Shown: in pieces, positions 30,511-40,788 of the stretch
Layout: each line of letters starts with the position of its first letter
Numbering within the stretch: position 1 is the first letter of the stretch
Source: Vibrio tasmaniensis 1F-187
GTDB lineage: Bacteria; Pseudomonadota; Gammaproteobacteria; Enterobacterales; Vibrionaceae
DNA: 64,000 bases
Direction: 5' to 3'
NCBI RefSeq assembly: GCF_000272405.2
Contig: NZ_AJZM02000191.1
Coordinates: 1 to 64,000 of the forward strand
Made by a program: the position numbers and the translations under genes
Notes under the pieces: model-generated
Databases searched by the model: none
The model's input: only the letters and a program-made list of their open reading frames with translations
What the model was told of the DNA's origin: nothing

Positions 30511-31239
30511 ATGTTAGACAATGTAAAAGTCGTTCTGGTTGGTACGTCTCATTCGGGAAATATCGGATCAGCAGCTCGCGCAATGAAAGTGATGGGTTTG
30601 AGTCAGTTAGTTCTTGTAGACCCTCAATGTGAAGTTGACGAGCAGACCTTAGCACTGGCTGCGGGTGCAGGTGACATCGCGGAAAACGCGACCATCGTTT
30701 CTACACTGGATGAAGCAGTAAAAGACTGTGGTTTGGTGGTTGGTTCTAGTGCACGCTCTCGTACGCTTGAATGGCCAATGCTTGAGCCGCGTGAATGTGG
30801 ACAAAAATTTGCAGTTGAAGGTCAAAAGCACCCTGTAGCGTTAGTGTTCGGCCGTGAGCGTACTGGCTTAACCAATGATGAACTTCAGAAGTGTCATTTC
30901 CATGTATGTATTCCTGCAAACCCAGAATACAGCTCACTAAACCTAGCAATGGCAGTACAGACTCTTAGCTATGAAGTGCGTGTAGCACACCTTGATATGG
31001 TGGCGAGTCAGTACCAGCCGCAGCAACAAGATGAGTACCCTCGTCACGAAGAACTAGAAATGTTCTATGAGCACCTTGAAAAAGTGATCATTGATACCCA
31101 ATTTATCTCTAAGGATAAGCCGGGTCAGGTGATGAATAAGCTACGTCGTTTGTTCAGTCGAGCTCGTCCAGAGCTGCAAGAGATCAACACTCTACGCGGC
31201 ATTTTGACTTCAATTGAGAAGAGCAAAAACGACAAATAA
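30511..31239 (+). CDS. trmJ: tRNA (cytidine/uridine-32-2'-O)-methyltransferase TrmJ
   Basis: SPOUT-class methyltransferase for position 32 of tRNA. The 242-residue protein (E. coli 246) has the knotted AdoMet site motifs '[14 protein letters not shown]', '[13 protein letters not shown]' and '[17 protein letters not shown]'. I use ATG 30511, since homologs begin [14 protein letters not shown]; a GTG at 30496 in frame would add five residues. The gene lies just upstream of iscR, a conserved neighbour, about 116 bp away. Confidence 0.95.
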   Translation: MLDNVKVVLVGTSHSGNIGSAARAMKVMGLSQLVLVDPQCEVDEQTLALAAGAGDIAENATIVSTLDEAVKDCGLVVGSSARSRTLEWPMLEPRECGQKFAVEGQKHPVALVFGRERTGLTNDELQKCHFHVCIPANPEYSSLNLAMAVQTLSYEVRVAHLDMVASQYQPQQQDEYPRHEELEMFYEHLEKVIIDTQFISKDKPGQVMNKLRRLFSRARPELQEINTLRGILTSIEKSKNDK

Positions 31240-31263
31240 AGCCCATACAAACCCTAAGGGTGA

Positions 31264-31288
31264 ATACCTGACTAAAATAGTCAACTAA
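31264..31288 (+). promoter_or_regulatory. IscR type-1 binding site, upstream copy
   Basis: The 25-bp site begins ATACCTGACT and continues with AAAATAGTCAACTAA. It agrees with the type-1 IscR consensus (ATA..YGACT...AGTC...TAT) except at the last base. It abuts the second site with no gap. Confidence 0.8.
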
Positions 31289-31313
31289 ATACTTGACCAA
31301 TTTAGTCGGGTAT
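31289..31313 (+). promoter_or_regulatory. IscR type-1 binding site, downstream copy, overlapping a -35
   Basis: ATACTTGACC followed by AATTTAGTCGGGTAT matches the type-1 consensus at all but one position. The TTGACC inside it (31293-31298) looks like a -35 element, so [2Fe-2S]-IscR bound here would block transcription, as known for autoregulation of isc in E. coli. Confidence 0.85.
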
Positions 31314-31355
31314 GGGAAAATTCCAACCACATAAACAATGTGGATACGGTGTGAT

Positions 31356-31877
31356 ATGAAACTTACATCTAAAGGAAGATATGCGGTAACAGCTATGCTA
31401 GATGTAGCACTGCATTCGCAAAAAAGCCCAGTTCCTCTGGCTGATATTTCAGAGCGACAAGGCATCTCGTTATCTTACTTAGAACAACTTTTTTCTAAGT
31501 TACGTAAAGCTGGCTTGGTTGCTAGTGTTCGTGGTCCTGGCGGTGGTTACCGTTTAGGTGCTGAAGCGAGCGACATCGCTGTCGGAACTGTAATTGCTGC
31601 AGTTGACGAATCAGTCGATGCAACTAAGTGTCACGGTCGAGCAGATTGCCAAGGTGGTACTCGTTGTTTAACTCACACTTTATGGCGTGATTTAAGCTCC
31701 CGAATCAGCAGCTTCTTAAACGACATTACGCTCGGTGAGCTAATGAAAGATAACGAAGTTTTAGAGATTTCTGATCGTCAAGATATCGATCTTGCGGTTA
31801 ATAATGGTTTTGCACATAAAAATACGAGCACTACAACGATTAGTGCAGCACCTCACGGTGTTAATGCCCGCTCTTAG
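31356..31877 (+). CDS. iscR: Iron-sulfur cluster regulator IscR
   Basis: Rrf2-family repressor carrying a [2Fe-2S] cluster. I start at ATG 31356, giving [15 protein letters not shown] as in E. coli; an ATG at 31338 adds six residues. The 173-residue protein has a winged helix-turn-helix at the N-terminus and cluster ligands Cys92, Cys98, Cys104 and His107, the same positions as in E. coli IscR. It heads the operon iscRSUA-hscBA-fdx-iscX and represses it through the two sites just upstream. Confidence 0.97.
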   Translation: MKLTSKGRYAVTAMLDVALHSQKSPVPLADISERQGISLSYLEQLFSKLRKAGLVASVRGPGGGYRLGAEASDIAVGTVIAAVDESVDATKCHGRADCQGGTRCLTHTLWRDLSSRISSFLNDITLGELMKDNEVLEISDRQDIDLAVNNGFAHKNTSTTTISAAPHGVNARS

Positions 31878-31904
31878 CGGTCAGTTTTTACATTGGAGTA
31901 GAAA

Positions 31905-33119
31905 ATGAAACTGCCTATTTACTTTGACTATTCAGCTACATGCCCAGTCGATCCACGTGTTGCTGAAAAAATGGTTCAGTGCATGACGATGGACGGTAAC
32001 TTCGGTAACCCTGCATCTCGTTCACACCGTTACGGCTGGCAGGCAGAAGAATCAGTAGATAATGCTCGTGAGCAAATTGCCGATCTACTAAATGCAGACC
32101 CACGTGAGATTGTTTTCACGTCAGGTGCTACAGAGTCAGATAACCTTGCTATCAAAGGTGCTGCGCACTTTTACGAGAAGAAAGGTAAGCACGTAATCAC
32201 GTGCAAAACAGAACACAAAGCGGTTCTTGATCCATGCCGCCAATTAGAGCGTGAAGGTTTTGAGGTGACATACCTTGAGCCAGAAGCAAACGGCATCATT
32301 GATCTAGACAAGCTACAAGCTGCAATGCGTGAAGATACTGTTCTAGTTTCTATCATGCACGTAAACAACGAGATTGGTGTAATCCAAGATATCGGTGCAA
32401 TCGGCGAATTATGTCGTGCACGCAAGATTATCTTCCACGTTGATGCGGCGCAGTCTGCGGGTAAAATCCCACTAGACGTAAAAGAGATGAAAGTTGATCT
32501 TATCTCTATGTCTGCACACAAAGCATACGGCCCTAAAGGCATCGGCGCTTTGTACGTTCGTCGTAAGCCACGTATTCGCCTTGAAGCGCAAATGCACGGT
32601 GGCGGTCATGAACGTGGTTTCCGTTCTGGTACGCTTGCTACTCACCAAATCGTGGGTATGGGCGAAGCGTTTGCTATCGCTAAGCAAGACATGCAGAAAG
32701 ATTACGATCACGCACTAGCACTTCGTGAGCGCCTATTGAAAGGTGTTCAAGATCTAGAAGCTGTAACCGTAAACGGCGACTTAGACCAACGTGTACCACA
32801 CAACCTAAACGTGAGCTTCGCTTTCGTTGAAGGTGAGTCTCTGCTTATGTCTCTAAAAGACCTAGCGGTATCATCAGGTTCTGCATGTACATCAGCAAGC
32901 CTAGAGCCTTCATACGTTCTACGTGCTCTTGGTCTAAACGATGAACTGGCACACAGCTCAGTACGTTTCTCATTCGGCCGTTTCACAACGGAAGAAGAAA
33001 TCGACTACGCGATTGCACAAATCCGTGTAGCGGTAAACAAATTACGCGACATGTCTCCTCTATGGGATATGTATAAAGAAGGGATTGATTTGAACACTGT
33101 TGAGTGGGCTCATCACTAA
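31905..33119 (+). CDS. iscS: Cysteine desulfurase IscS
   Basis: PLP enzyme that takes sulfur from cysteine for Fe-S clusters, thiolated tRNA bases and cofactors. The 404 residues equal E. coli IscS. Lys206 in [12 protein letters not shown] is the PLP Schiff-base lysine and Cys328 in [17 protein letters not shown] carries the persulfide, both at the E. coli positions. A GGAG site precedes the ATG. It follows iscR by 27 bp and precedes its partner scaffold iscU. Confidence 0.98.
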   Translation: MKLPIYFDYSATCPVDPRVAEKMVQCMTMDGNFGNPASRSHRYGWQAEESVDNAREQIADLLNADPREIVFTSGATESDNLAIKGAAHFYEKKGKHVITCKTEHKAVLDPCRQLEREGFEVTYLEPEANGIIDLDKLQAAMREDTVLVSIMHVNNEIGVIQDIGAIGELCRARKIIFHVDAAQSAGKIPLDVKEMKVDLISMSAHKAYGPKGIGALYVRRKPRIRLEAQMHGGGHERGFRSGTLATHQIVGMGEAFAIAKQDMQKDYDHALALRERLLKGVQDLEAVTVNGDLDQRVPHNLNVSFAFVEGESLLMSLKDLAVSSGSACTSASLEPSYVLRALGLNDELAHSSVRFSFGRFTTEEEIDYAIAQIRVAVNKLRDMSPLWDMYKEGIDLNTVEWAHH

Positions 33120-33152
33120 TCTCACGGAAATAGAGGATTCGAGGTAACTATC

Positions 33153-33530
33153 ATGGCATATAGCGAAAAAGTAATTGATCACTACGAAAACCCACGTAAT
33201 GTAGGTTCGTTTGATAAAGAAGACCCAAGTGTAGGTAGCGGCATGGTTGGCGCACCGGCTTGTGGTGACGTAATGAAACTGCAAATCAAAGTATCTGCAG
33301 AAGGTATTATTGAAGACGCAAAATTCAAGACTTACGGTTGCGGTAGCGCAATCGCTTCTAGCTCACTAGTAACTGAGTGGGTTAAAGGTAAAAGTATTGA
33401 TGAAGCAGCTGCTATTAAAAACTCTGAAATCGCAGAAGAGCTTGAGTTGCCACCAGTGAAAGTTCACTGTTCAATTCTTGCTGAAGATGCAATCAAAGCA
33501 GCTGTTGCGGATTACAAAAAGAAGCACTAA
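33153..33530 (+). CDS. iscU: Fe-S cluster scaffold IscU
   Basis: Assembles [2Fe-2S] clusters with IscS and passes them on with HscA-HscB help. The 125-residue protein keeps all ligands: Cys37, Asp39, Cys63, His105 and Cys106, and the HscA recognition motif LPPVK (99-103). Length is close to E. coli IscU (128). The downstream gap holds a hairpin (33573-33593) before iscA. Confidence 0.98.
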   Translation: MAYSEKVIDHYENPRNVGSFDKEDPSVGSGMVGAPACGDVMKLQIKVSAEGIIEDAKFKTYGCGSAIASSSLVTEWVKGKSIDEAAAIKNSEIAEELELPPVKVHCSILAEDAIKAAVADYKKKH

Positions 33531-33572
33531 TCGCTTCAATAACGTAATTACGTCGACAAAAAAGTAATATTT

Positions 33573-33593
33573 GGGAGCATCCTTTGTGCTCCC
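33573..33593 (+). other. Hairpin between iscU and iscA
   Basis: GGGAGCA/TGCTCCC (7 bp, 7-nt loop) lies 38 bp before iscA and has no T tract after it. Twenty bases upstream is a perfect palindrome ACGTAATTACGT (33542-33553). Probably an mRNA processing or stability element. Confidence 0.5.
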
Positions 33594-33631
33594 CCTGAGT
33601 TCTCAATTTATATAAAACACAAGGTTGTAGT

Positions 33632-33955
33632 ATGGCCATCACCATGACAGATACGGCAGCAAGCCGAGTTCAAGCTTTCCTAGATAACCGTGGTAAAGGT
33701 CTCGGGTTACGCTTAGCAGTAAAAACTACTGGCTGTTCGGGTATGGCGTATGTACTGGAATTCGTTGACGAGCTTAACGAAGAAGACGAAGTGTTTGAGC
33801 ATTCAGGTGTTAAGGTCATCATTGATCCAAAGAGCCTAGTATACCTTGATGGTACTGAGCTTGATTATGTAAAAGAAGGCCTAAACGAAGGTTTTGAATT
33901 CAACAACCCGAACGCGAAAGGCGAATGTGGTTGTGGTGAGAGCTTCAATGTTTAA
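33632..33955 (+). CDS. iscA: Fe-S cluster assembly protein IscA
   Basis: A-type carrier that hands clusters to target proteins. The 107 residues match E. coli IscA in length and in its three conserved cysteines: Cys35, Cys99 and Cys101 (ECGCGESF). It lies between two intra-operon hairpins, which may set its expression apart from iscSU and hscBA. Confidence 0.97.
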   Translation: MAITMTDTAASRVQAFLDNRGKGLGLRLAVKTTGCSGMAYVLEFVDELNEEDEVFEHSGVKVIIDPKSLVYLDGTELDYVKEGLNEGFEFNNPNAKGECGCGESFNV

Positions 33956-33993
33956 ACGCTTGAATCGTTAAGCGTTGTAAGCGAAGAATAAAA

Positions 33994-34017
33994 TTAGGCT
34001 CTGAACAAAGAGCCTAA
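33994..34017 (+). other. Hairpin between iscA and hscB
   Basis: A perfect 9-bp stem TTAGGCTCT/AGAGCCTAA with a 6-nt loop lies 18 bp before hscB. No T run follows, so it is more likely an mRNA stability or cleavage structure than a terminator. Confidence 0.55.
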
Positions 34018-34035
34018 ACTTAGGACCACCTTTAC

Positions 34036-34551
34036 ATGAATCATTTCGAATTATTTGGGCTACCACTTCAGTTTCAACTGGATGGTAGCCTTCTTTCTTC
34101 TCAGTTTAGAGATCTGCAACGCCAATTCCATCCTGATAAATTTGCGATAGCTTCTGAGCGTGACCGCTTATTAGCCGTGCAAAAAGCGGCACAAATCAAC
34201 GATGCGTACCAGGTATTGAAGAATCCAATCAGCCGAGCAGAATACCTGCTAGTTCAACACGGTGAAGACATTCGTGGCGAACAACAAACCATGCAAGATC
34301 CGATGTTCCTGATGGAGCAAATGGAACTGCGTGAAGAGCTGGAAGATATCGCAGACAGTTCTGATCCCGAAGATGCGCTATTTGCATTTGAAGGCAAGGT
34401 TAGCAAAATGTATAAACAACAATTAAGCGCTATCCAACAAGAACTCGAAAGCGAAGCTTGGCTAGAAGCTGCAGACCGAGTAAGAAAGCTTAAGTTTATT
34501 GCAAAATTAAAGAATGAAATCGAATTAGTTGAAGATCGTTTGATCGGCTAG
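34036..34551 (+). CDS. hscB: Co-chaperone HscB
   Basis: J-domain partner of HscA that brings IscU to the chaperone. The 171 residues (same as E. coli) include the HPD tripeptide of the J domain (32-34, in QFHPDKFA) and a C-terminal three-helix bundle for IscU binding. Its stop lies 22 bp before the hscA start, and the pair is always adjacent in isc operons. Confidence 0.97.
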   Translation: MNHFELFGLPLQFQLDGSLLSSQFRDLQRQFHPDKFAIASERDRLLAVQKAAQINDAYQVLKNPISRAEYLLVQHGEDIRGEQQTMQDPMFLMEQMELREELEDIADSSDPEDALFAFEGKVSKMYKQQLSAIQQELESEAWLEAADRVRKLKFIAKLKNEIELVEDRLIG

Positions 34552-34573
34552 TTTGTATAACAAGGACACATCC

Positions 34574-36424
34574 ATGGCACTACTTCAGATTGCAGAACCA
34601 GGGCAAAGCGCCGCTCCTCACCAGCACAAGCTTGCTGTGGGTATTGATTTAGGTACAACAAACTCGTTGGTTGCTGCAGTACGCAGTGGCGAGGCAAGTA
34701 CACTCGTTGATCAACAAGGTCGAAGCATTTTACCTTCAGTTGTTCACTATACGTCAGAGTCGTACACCACTGGCGATGAAGCTCGTGCTAACGCGCAGAC
34801 TGACCCTAAAAATACCATTATCTCAGTTAAGCGATTAATCGGTCGTTCACTGTCAGATATTCAACAGCGATACCCGTCTCTGCCATATCAGTTTGAAGAA
34901 AGTGATAATGGTTTACCTGTGATCCGTACAGAACAAGGCAACAAGAACCCAATCCAGGTTTCTGCTGATATTCTACGAGCGCTTGGCCAACGTGCTGAGT
35001 CTACGCTAGGCGGTGAGTTATCTGGCGCCGTAATTACGGTTCCTGCGTATTTTGATGATGCACAGCGTGCTGGTACGAAAGACGCGGCTCAACTTGCTGG
35101 TCTTCACGTGTTACGTCTTCTTAATGAACCTACTGCGGCAGCGATTGCTTACGGTCTGGATTCAGGTAAAGAAGGGGTGATTGCGGTTTATGACCTTGGC
35201 GGTGGCACGTTTGATATCTCTATCTTACGCCTGTCTAAAGGTGTTTTTGAAGTATTAGCAACGGGTGGCGACTCTGCATTAGGCGGAGACGACTTTGACC
35301 ACTTGATCGCAGAGCACTTCCAAGAGCAAATGGGCTTATCAGAGCTAACCGCAGAACAGAATCGTATTCTTCTAGATGCAGCAACAGAAGCGAAGATAGG
35401 CTTATCTGACGCTGAAAGCGTTAATGTTGAAGTGTTGGGTTGGGCTGGTTCATTAACTCGTGAAGAGTTTGAAGAGATCATCAAGCCACTGGTTAAGAAA
35501 ACACTGCTTTCGTGCCGTCGTGCATTGAAAGATGCTGAAGTTGACGCGGATGATGTTCTAGAAGTCGTGATGGTCGGCGGTTCAACTCGTACATTGCTTG
35601 TCCGTGAAATGGTGGGTGACTTTTTTGGTCGTACGCCATTAACCAGCATTAACCCAGATGAAGTGGTTGCGATTGGTGCTTCTATCCAAGCGGATATCTT
35701 AGTCGGTAACAAGCCTGACTCTGAAATGCTGCTGCTTGATGTTATTCCTCTTTCCCTAGGTATCGAAACTATGGGTGGCTTGGTCGAAAAGATCATTCCA
35801 CGCAATACCACGATACCTGTAGCTCGCGCACAAGAATTTACTACATTCAAAGACGGTCAAACTGCAATGACAGTGCACACCGTGCAAGGCGAACGTGAGA
35901 TGGTTGATGACTGTCGTTCATTGGCTCGTTTTGCTCTAAAAGGTATTCCACCAATGGCGGCTGGTGCGGCGCATATTCGTGTCACTTACCAAGTAGACGC
36001 TGATGGCCTGCTATCGGTTACTGCTATGGAGAAGAGCACAGGTGTTCAAGCTGAAATTCAGGTTAAACCGTCTTACGGCTTAAGCGATAATGAAGTGGCG
36101 AGCATGCTGAAAGATTCGATGACGTTTGCTAAAGAAGACATGCAAGCGCGTGCTCTAGCTGAGCAACGTGTAGAAGCAGATCGTGTTATCGAAGGCCTTA
36201 TTGCAGCAATGCAAGCTGATGGCGATGAGCTGCTTGATGAGCAAGAAAAGCAGCACCTTCTACAAGCTATTGAAGCACTGATTGAAGTGCGCAATGGCGA
36301 AAGCGCTGATGCCATCGAACTAGAAATTAAGAATACCGACAAAGCGAGCCAAGACTTTGCTTCTCGTCGTATGGATAAATCAATTCGAGCTGCACTGTCA
36401 GGTCAGTCAGTCGATAATATTTAA
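34574..36424 (+). CDS. hscA: Fe-S chaperone HscA (Hsp70 family)
   Basis: ATP-dependent chaperone that releases clusters from IscU. I start at ATG 34574, which has an AAGGA site and gives 616 residues, exactly the E. coli length; the open frame back to a TTG at 34553 is not needed. Hsp70 signatures are [12 protein letters not shown] (near residue 23), '[17 protein letters not shown]' and '[17 protein letters not shown]', followed by a substrate-binding domain. Confidence 0.97.
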   Translation: MALLQIAEPGQSAAPHQHKLAVGIDLGTTNSLVAAVRSGEASTLVDQQGRSILPSVVHYTSESYTTGDEARANAQTDPKNTIISVKRLIGRSLSDIQQRYPSLPYQFEESDNGLPVIRTEQGNKNPIQVSADILRALGQRAESTLGGELSGAVITVPAYFDDAQRAGTKDAAQLAGLHVLRLLNEPTAAAIAYGLDSGKEGVIAVYDLGGGTFDISILRLSKGVFEVLATGGDSALGGDDFDHLIAEHFQEQMGLSELTAEQNRILLDAATEAKIGLSDAESVNVEVLGWAGSLTREEFEEIIKPLVKKTLLSCRRALKDAEVDADDVLEVVMVGGSTRTLLVREMVGDFFGRTPLTSINPDEVVAIGASIQADILVGNKPDSEMLLLDVIPLSLGIETMGGLVEKIIPRNTTIPVARAQEFTTFKDGQTAMTVHTVQGEREMVDDCRSLARFALKGIPPMAAGAAHIRVTYQVDADGLLSVTAMEKSTGVQAEIQVKPSYGLSDNEVASMLKDSMTFAKEDMQARALAEQRVEADRVIEGLIAAMQADGDELLDEQEKQHLLQAIEALIEVRNGESADAIELEIKNTDKASQDFASRRMDKSIRAALSGQSVDNI

Positions 36425-36444
36425 TAGTTAGAGAATAGATAAAC

Positions 36445-36783
36445 ATGCCAAAGATTATTGTTTTACCTCACGAAGATCTATGTCCAGAAGGCGCAGTTTT
36501 AGAAGCAAAAACTGGTGAGACGGTTCTTGATGTTGCACTGAAGGCCGGTATTGGTATTGAACACGCATGTGAGAAGTCGTGTGCATGTACTACATGTCAC
36601 GTCGTGATTCGTGAAGGTTTCGACTCATTAGAAGAAAGTGATGACCTAGAAGACGACATGCTAGATAAAGCATGGGGTTTAGAGATGGAATCTCGCCTTG
36701 GTTGCCAAGCTAAAGTGGCTGATTCGGATCTTGTTGTAGAGATTCCAAAGTACACACTGAACTTAGCTTCTGAAGAGCACTAA
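36445..36783 (+). CDS. fdx: Isc-type [2Fe-2S] ferredoxin
   Basis: Adrenodoxin-like ferredoxin that supplies electrons for cluster assembly. The 112-residue protein keeps ligands Cys42, Cys48, Cys51 and Cys87 and the extra Cys46 found in the E. coli protein, all at the same numbers. It starts 20 bp after hscA. Confidence 0.97.
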   Translation: MPKIIVLPHEDLCPEGAVLEAKTGETVLDVALKAGIGIEHACEKSCACTTCHVVIREGFDSLEESDDLEDDMLDKAWGLEMESRLGCQAKVADSDLVVEIPKYTLNLASEEH

Positions 36784-36875
36784 GAACTCAGCTCGACTAA
36801 ACGTGTTAGTAAAACTGGCATAAAATATAAATCATTAAGATGACAAATCGTCGCTGATAAAGATAAGGAAGTGTT

Positions 36876-37076
36876 ATGAGCTTGAAATGGATTGATTCGC
36901 GAGATATTGCGATTGAGCTATGTGATTTATACCCTGAGACTGATCCTAAAACCGTACGTTTTACGGACTTGCATCAATGGGTGTTAGATCTTGAAGATTT
37001 TGATGATGAGCCGAATCACTCGAATGAGAAAATTCTAGAGGCCATTATATTGTGCTGGATGGATGAGATGGATTAA
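36876..37076 (+). CDS. iscX: IscX (Fe-S assembly modulator)
   Basis: Small acidic protein of 66 residues that binds IscS and iron and tunes cluster assembly. The sequence '[20 protein letters not shown]' and the end '[14 protein letters not shown]' follow the E. coli pattern closely. It is the last gene of the isc operon and is followed by a terminator. Confidence 0.96.
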   Translation: MSLKWIDSRDIAIELCDLYPETDPKTVRFTDLHQWVLDLEDFDDEPNHSNEKILEAIILCWMDEMD

Positions 37077-37151
37077 TCCTCTTGTCTAATCACTTGGTCG
37101 CGGGTTGGTATCAGTCCAATGTAAAACGCAGCCAAGTTAACAATTCTTACT

Positions 37152-37184
37152 AAAAAAAGCGGACCTTATGGTCCGTTTTTTTAT
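37152..37184 (+). terminator. Terminator of the isc operon
   Basis: CGGACC/GGTCCG stem (37160-37175) with a TTAT loop, flanked by seven As and seven Ts. Confidence 0.85.
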
Positions 37185-37282
37185 CAAAATGACATTTTCC
37201 TCCTACATAATGCTAACATCAGTGCGCTAATAAAAAACAATCAGGATCACATACTCAAAGTGGTTCATGACAAGGAGAAATC

Positions 37283-38578
37283 ATGTCTACACAGATGTCA
37301 GTATTTTTAAGTCAAGAAGCTGCCCAGCCTCAGTGGGGAGCAAGAGCTATTTTATCGTTCTCAGAAGCGGGAGCGACAATTCACATTGGTGAAGGCCACG
37401 ATCTAGGCGCGGTTCAACGTGCGGGTCGTACGCTTGACGGACAAGGTATCGCATTGGTTGCACTTAGCGGTGAAGGCTGGGATCTAGAAAGCGTTTGGGC
37501 TTTTTACCAAGGCTACCGTGGACCAAAGAAAAAAAATGCATTGGAGTGGGATGCTCTAGCTGAAGCTGATCAAGTTGAATTAGAAGCACGTATCCGCGCG
37601 ACAGATTGGACTCGTGACATCATCAACAAAACGGCAGAAGAAGTTGCCCCTCGTCAATTAGCGACAATGGCAGCTGAATACATCAAGTCAGTGGCACCAG
37701 CAGGCACTGTTAAAGCAAAAATCGTTAAAGACAAAGATCTCCTAACTGAAGGTTGGGAAGGCATCTACGCGGTAGGTCGCGGCTCTGAACGTACTTCTGC
37801 AATGCTTCAATTGGACTTCAACCCAACTGGCGATGAAAACGCACCTGTGTTTGCTTGCCTTGTGGGTAAAGGTATCACTTTCGACTCAGGCGGTTACAGC
37901 ATCAAGCCAGGTCAATTCATGACAGCAATGAAGGCTGACATGGGTGGCGCAGCGACTATTACCGGTGGTTTAGGTCTAGCGATTGAACGCGGTCTGAACA
38001 AGCGTATCAAGCTTATCTTATGTTGTGCTGAGAACATGATCTCGGGTCGTGCATTGAAGCTTGGCGACATCATTACTTACAAAAATGGTAAAACTGTCGA
38101 GATCATGAATACCGATGCGGAAGGTCGTTTAGTTTTAGCTGATGGCCTGATGTTCGCAAGCGCTCAGAATCCAGAGTTGATCATCGACTGTGCAACACTA
38201 ACAGGCGCGGCTAAAAATGCATTAGGTAACGACTACCACGCATTATTGAGCTTTGATGATGAGTTGTCTCATCAAGCACTAACGGCTGCGAACCAAGAGA
38301 AAGAAGGTCTATGGCCATTGCCGCTTGCTGATTTCCACCGTGGTATGTTGCCTTCAAACTTTGCTGATCTTTCAAACATCAGCTCTGGTGATTACACACC
38401 GGGTGCAAGTACCGCTGCTGCGTTCCTTTCTTACTTTGTAGATGACTACAAAAAAGGTTGGATTCACATGGATTGCGCGGGTACTTACCGTAAGTCATCT
38501 AGTGATAAGTGGGCTGCAGGCGCGACCGGTATGGGTGTTCGTACACTGGCTCGTCTTCTTATCGATCAAGCAAAATAA
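37283..38578 (+). CDS. pepB: Aminopeptidase B (M17 family)
   Basis: Broad-specificity metallo-aminopeptidase that works on cytoplasmic peptides. The 431-residue protein carries the M17 signature [12 protein letters not shown] and metal-binding stretches '[16 protein letters not shown]' and 'MKADMGGAA'. Length and position just after iscX match E. coli PepB (427), which differs from the longer PepA. A GGAGA site precedes the ATG. Confidence 0.95.
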   Translation: MSTQMSVFLSQEAAQPQWGARAILSFSEAGATIHIGEGHDLGAVQRAGRTLDGQGIALVALSGEGWDLESVWAFYQGYRGPKKKNALEWDALAEADQVELEARIRATDWTRDIINKTAEEVAPRQLATMAAEYIKSVAPAGTVKAKIVKDKDLLTEGWEGIYAVGRGSERTSAMLQLDFNPTGDENAPVFACLVGKGITFDSGGYSIKPGQFMTAMKADMGGAATITGGLGLAIERGLNKRIKLILCCAENMISGRALKLGDIITYKNGKTVEIMNTDAEGRLVLADGLMFASAQNPELIIDCATLTGAAKNALGNDYHALLSFDDELSHQALTAANQEKEGLWPLPLADFHRGMLPSNFADLSNISSGDYTPGASTAAAFLSYFVDDYKKGWIHMDCAGTYRKSSSDKWAAGATGMGVRTLARLLIDQAK

Positions 38579-38589
38579 TAATAAGAGTG

Positions 38590-38613
38590 AGCGGTATTTC
38601 GATACCGCTTATT
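38590..38613 (+). terminator. Terminator of pepB
   Basis: A perfect 8-bp stem AGCGGTAT/ATACCGCT closed by a TTCG tetraloop, followed by a short T/A run. Confidence 0.7.
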
Positions 38614-38684
38614 CATAAACTCAGATCGAATGATCTTAGTAATTTCAGTATTTAATAACAAAAAAATGAAGTGAAGGAATCCCT

Positions 38685-39119
38685 ATGGCTCTAGAAAGAA
38701 CGTTCTCAATTGTTAAGCCGGATGCAGTTAAGCGTAACCTTGTTGGTGAAATCTACCACCGCATTGAAAAAGCAGGCCTACAGATTATTGCCGCTAAAAT
38801 GGTTTCTCTTACTGAAGCGCAAGCAAGTGGCTTCTATGCAGAACATGAAGGTAAAGAGTTCTTTGGACCACTAAAAGAGTTCATGACTTCTGGTCCTATC
38901 ATGGTTCAAGTACTTGAAGGCGAAAATGCGATCGCTCGTTACCGTGAACTAATGGGTAAAACTAACCCAGAAGAAGCGGCATGCGGCACTATCCGTGCTG
39001 ACTACGCAATCAGCATGCGTTACAACTCAGTACACGGCAGTGACAGCCCTGAGTCTGCAGCTCGCGAGATCGAATTCTTCTTCCCAGAATCTGAAATTTG
39101 CCCACGTCCAGCTGAATAA
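38685..39119 (+). CDS. ndk: Nucleoside diphosphate kinase
   Basis: Transfers phosphate between nucleoside di- and triphosphates through a phosphohistidine. The 144 residues match the family length. His117 in NSVHGSDS is the catalytic residue, and KPDAV near the start is the usual signature. AAGGA precedes the ATG. Its own terminator follows at once. Confidence 0.98.
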   Translation: MALERTFSIVKPDAVKRNLVGEIYHRIEKAGLQIIAAKMVSLTEAQASGFYAEHEGKEFFGPLKEFMTSGPIMVQVLEGENAIARYRELMGKTNPEEAACGTIRADYAISMRYNSVHGSDSPESAAREIEFFFPESEICPRPAE

Positions 39120-39141
39120 GCAGACAACAGCAAATATCAAT

Positions 39142-39169
39142 AAAGGCTTCACTTCGGTGAAGCCTTTTT
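39142..39169 (+). terminator. Terminator of ndk
   Basis: An 11-bp perfect stem AAAGGCTTCAC/GTGAAGCCTTT with a TTCG tetraloop and a T run. Confidence 0.92.
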
Positions 39170-39209
39170 CGTATGTGGACTTTGCATTCTCGATAATCTA
39201 TTTAGTCGC

Positions 39210-39247
39210 CATTCCCGAGAGCGACGTAGGAGTGTAAGCGGGAATCT
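39210..39247 (+). repeat. REP-like 38-bp element, copy 1
   Basis: Starts CATTCCCGAGAGCGACG and ends GCGGGAATCT. It is 34/38 identical to copy 2 and has complementary ends (ATTCCCG/CGGGAAT), so each copy can fold into a hairpin. Confidence 0.8.
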
Positions 39248-39260
39248 CTGTTAGTTGTTG

Positions 39261-39298
39261 GAGATTCCAGATACCTCGTTCCTCAGTTCTGGAATGAC
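39261..39298 (-). repeat. REP-like 38-bp element, inverted relative
   Basis: Read leftward it is GTCATTCCAGAACTGAGGAA and so on to GGAATCTC, the same layout as copies 1 and 2 with a divergent centre. The ends ATTCCAGA/TCTGGAAT are complementary. Confidence 0.7.
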
Positions 39299-39389
39299 GG
39301 GCTTTGAGGCGTTCATGACCTTATAGCGATGAATGGCGGGGCCACAATCTTGTGGTAAGTATTGGTGAGCTTGTGGAGATTATTTACGT

Positions 39390-39427
39390 CATTCCCGAAA
39401 GCGACGGAGGAGCGTAATCGGGAATCT
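39390..39427 (+). repeat. REP-like 38-bp element, copy 2
   Basis: Starts CATTCCCGAAAGCGACGG and ends ATCGGGAATCT. Direct repeat of copy 1 (34/38 identical) 180 bp further on. Confidence 0.8.
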
Positions 39428-39592
39428 TTTCTTTAATTTAGGTATTCTCAGACCGAACAAAACAATTGTTCAAGTTTTAATCGCTTAACTTTGAATGTCT
39501 TAATAAACACAGGGTTTTACAGCGCTTGTTGAAGTTGCGTAAAGCCTGTACAATTCGCGCCCTTAATTATTGTTCCGTCATTGAGAGGCATC

Positions 39593-40735
39593 ATGACCAC
39601 AGCTAAAGTCAATCTACTCGATTTTGATCGTAAAGGTCTTCGTAAATTTTTCACAGAAGAACTGAATGAGAAAGCGTTTCGAGCAGAGCAAGTGATGAAG
39701 TGGATTTATCACTTCGGTGTCGATGACTTCGAACAAATGAACAACATCAACAAAAAATTACGCGAGAAACTTCTGCATCGCTGTGAGATTGTTGCACCTA
39801 TCGTTTCTGAAGCTCAGCACTCTGCAGATGGCACCATTAAATGGGCTATGAGCGTTGGTGACCAAGACGTTGAGACGGTATACATCCCAGATGGTGACCG
39901 TGCGACGCTATGTGTATCTTCACAGGTTGGTTGTGCACTAGAATGTAAATTCTGCTCTACGGCTCAACAAGGCTTCAACCGTAACCTGAAAGTTTCAGAG
40001 ATCGTTGGTCAAATCTGGCGCGCTGCACGTGAAATCGGTTTAGAGAAAGATACGGGTCGTCGTCCAATTACTAACGTCGTAATGATGGGTATGGGTGAGC
40101 CTCTGCTTAACATGAAGAACCTAATTCCATCATTAGAGCTGATGCTTGATGATCTAGGATTCTCACTGTCTAAGCGTCGTGTGACAGTATCAACATCTGG
40201 TGTTGTTTCTGGTCTTGATCAGATGACAGACAACATCGATGTAGCTCTGGCGATTTCTCTACACGCACCAAACGATGCACTACGTAGCCAAATCATGCCA
40301 ATCAACGACCGTTGGGATATCCAAGATTTCCTAGCATCGGTTCGTCGCTACATTGCTTCTTCAAATGCTAACCGCGGTAAAGTAACGGTTGAGTACGTTC
40401 TATTGGATCATGTGAATGATGATATGGACCACGCTCGTGAACTTGCTGAGCTAATGAAAGAGACGCCTTGTAAGATCAACTTGATTCCATTCAACCCTTA
40501 TCCGGGTTCGCCTTACAAGAAGCCAAGCAACTCTCGTATTGATCGCTTCCAAAAAACGCTGATGGAATACAACTACACAGTAACGGTTCGTAAAACACGT
40601 GGCGATGATATTGATGCCGCATGTGGTCAGTTGGTTGGTGATGTCATTGATAGAACCAAGCGTACTAAAATGCTGAAAGCCGCCTCTGAAGCTAACTTAA
40701 TCGCAGGTGATGTGATTCAAGTAAAAGCGGTTTAA
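39593..40735 (+). CDS. rlmN: Dual-specificity RNA methyltransferase RlmN
   Basis: Radical-SAM enzyme that methylates C2 of A2503 in 23S rRNA and A37 in some tRNAs. The [4Fe-4S] ligands are Cys114, Cys118 and Cys121 (CALECKFC), the family's CX3CX2C. The start is ATG 39593 with a GAGAGG site; a TTG at 39581 is unlikely. The 380 residues match the family (E. coli 384). A 14-bp terminator follows. Confidence 0.97.
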   Translation: MTTAKVNLLDFDRKGLRKFFTEELNEKAFRAEQVMKWIYHFGVDDFEQMNNINKKLREKLLHRCEIVAPIVSEAQHSADGTIKWAMSVGDQDVETVYIPDGDRATLCVSSQVGCALECKFCSTAQQGFNRNLKVSEIVGQIWRAAREIGLEKDTGRRPITNVVMMGMGEPLLNMKNLIPSLELMLDDLGFSLSKRRVTVSTSGVVSGLDQMTDNIDVALAISLHAPNDALRSQIMPINDRWDIQDFLASVRRYIASSNANRGKVTVEYVLLDHVNDDMDHARELAELMKETPCKINLIPFNPYPGSPYKKPSNSRIDRFQKTLMEYNYTVTVRKTRGDDIDAACGQLVGDVIDRTKRTKMLKAASEANLIAGDVIQVKAV

Positions 40736-40751
40736 ATACCATTTAGATCTA

Positions 40752-40788
40752 AACAAGCCAGAAGGATTCCTTCTGGCTTGTTGCTTTT
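40752..40788 (+). terminator. Terminator of rlmN
   Basis: A perfect 14-bp stem AACAAGCCAGAAGG/CCTTCTGGCTTGTT with a 3-nt loop, followed by a T-rich stretch. Confidence 0.9.

Larger units (their letters stand above)
39120..39592. other. ndk-rlmN gap holding a terminator and a repeat cluster
   Basis: This 473-bp stretch contains the ndk terminator, then three related 38-bp elements (39210-39247, 39261-39298 inverted, 39390-39427), and the rlmN promoter region. No ORF is supported. Confidence 0.6.

Noticed and set aside
35188..35850. 220-codon ORF antisense to hscA
   Set aside because: It is the codon-biased shadow of hscA, Ser/Ile/Thr-rich, with no ribosome site.
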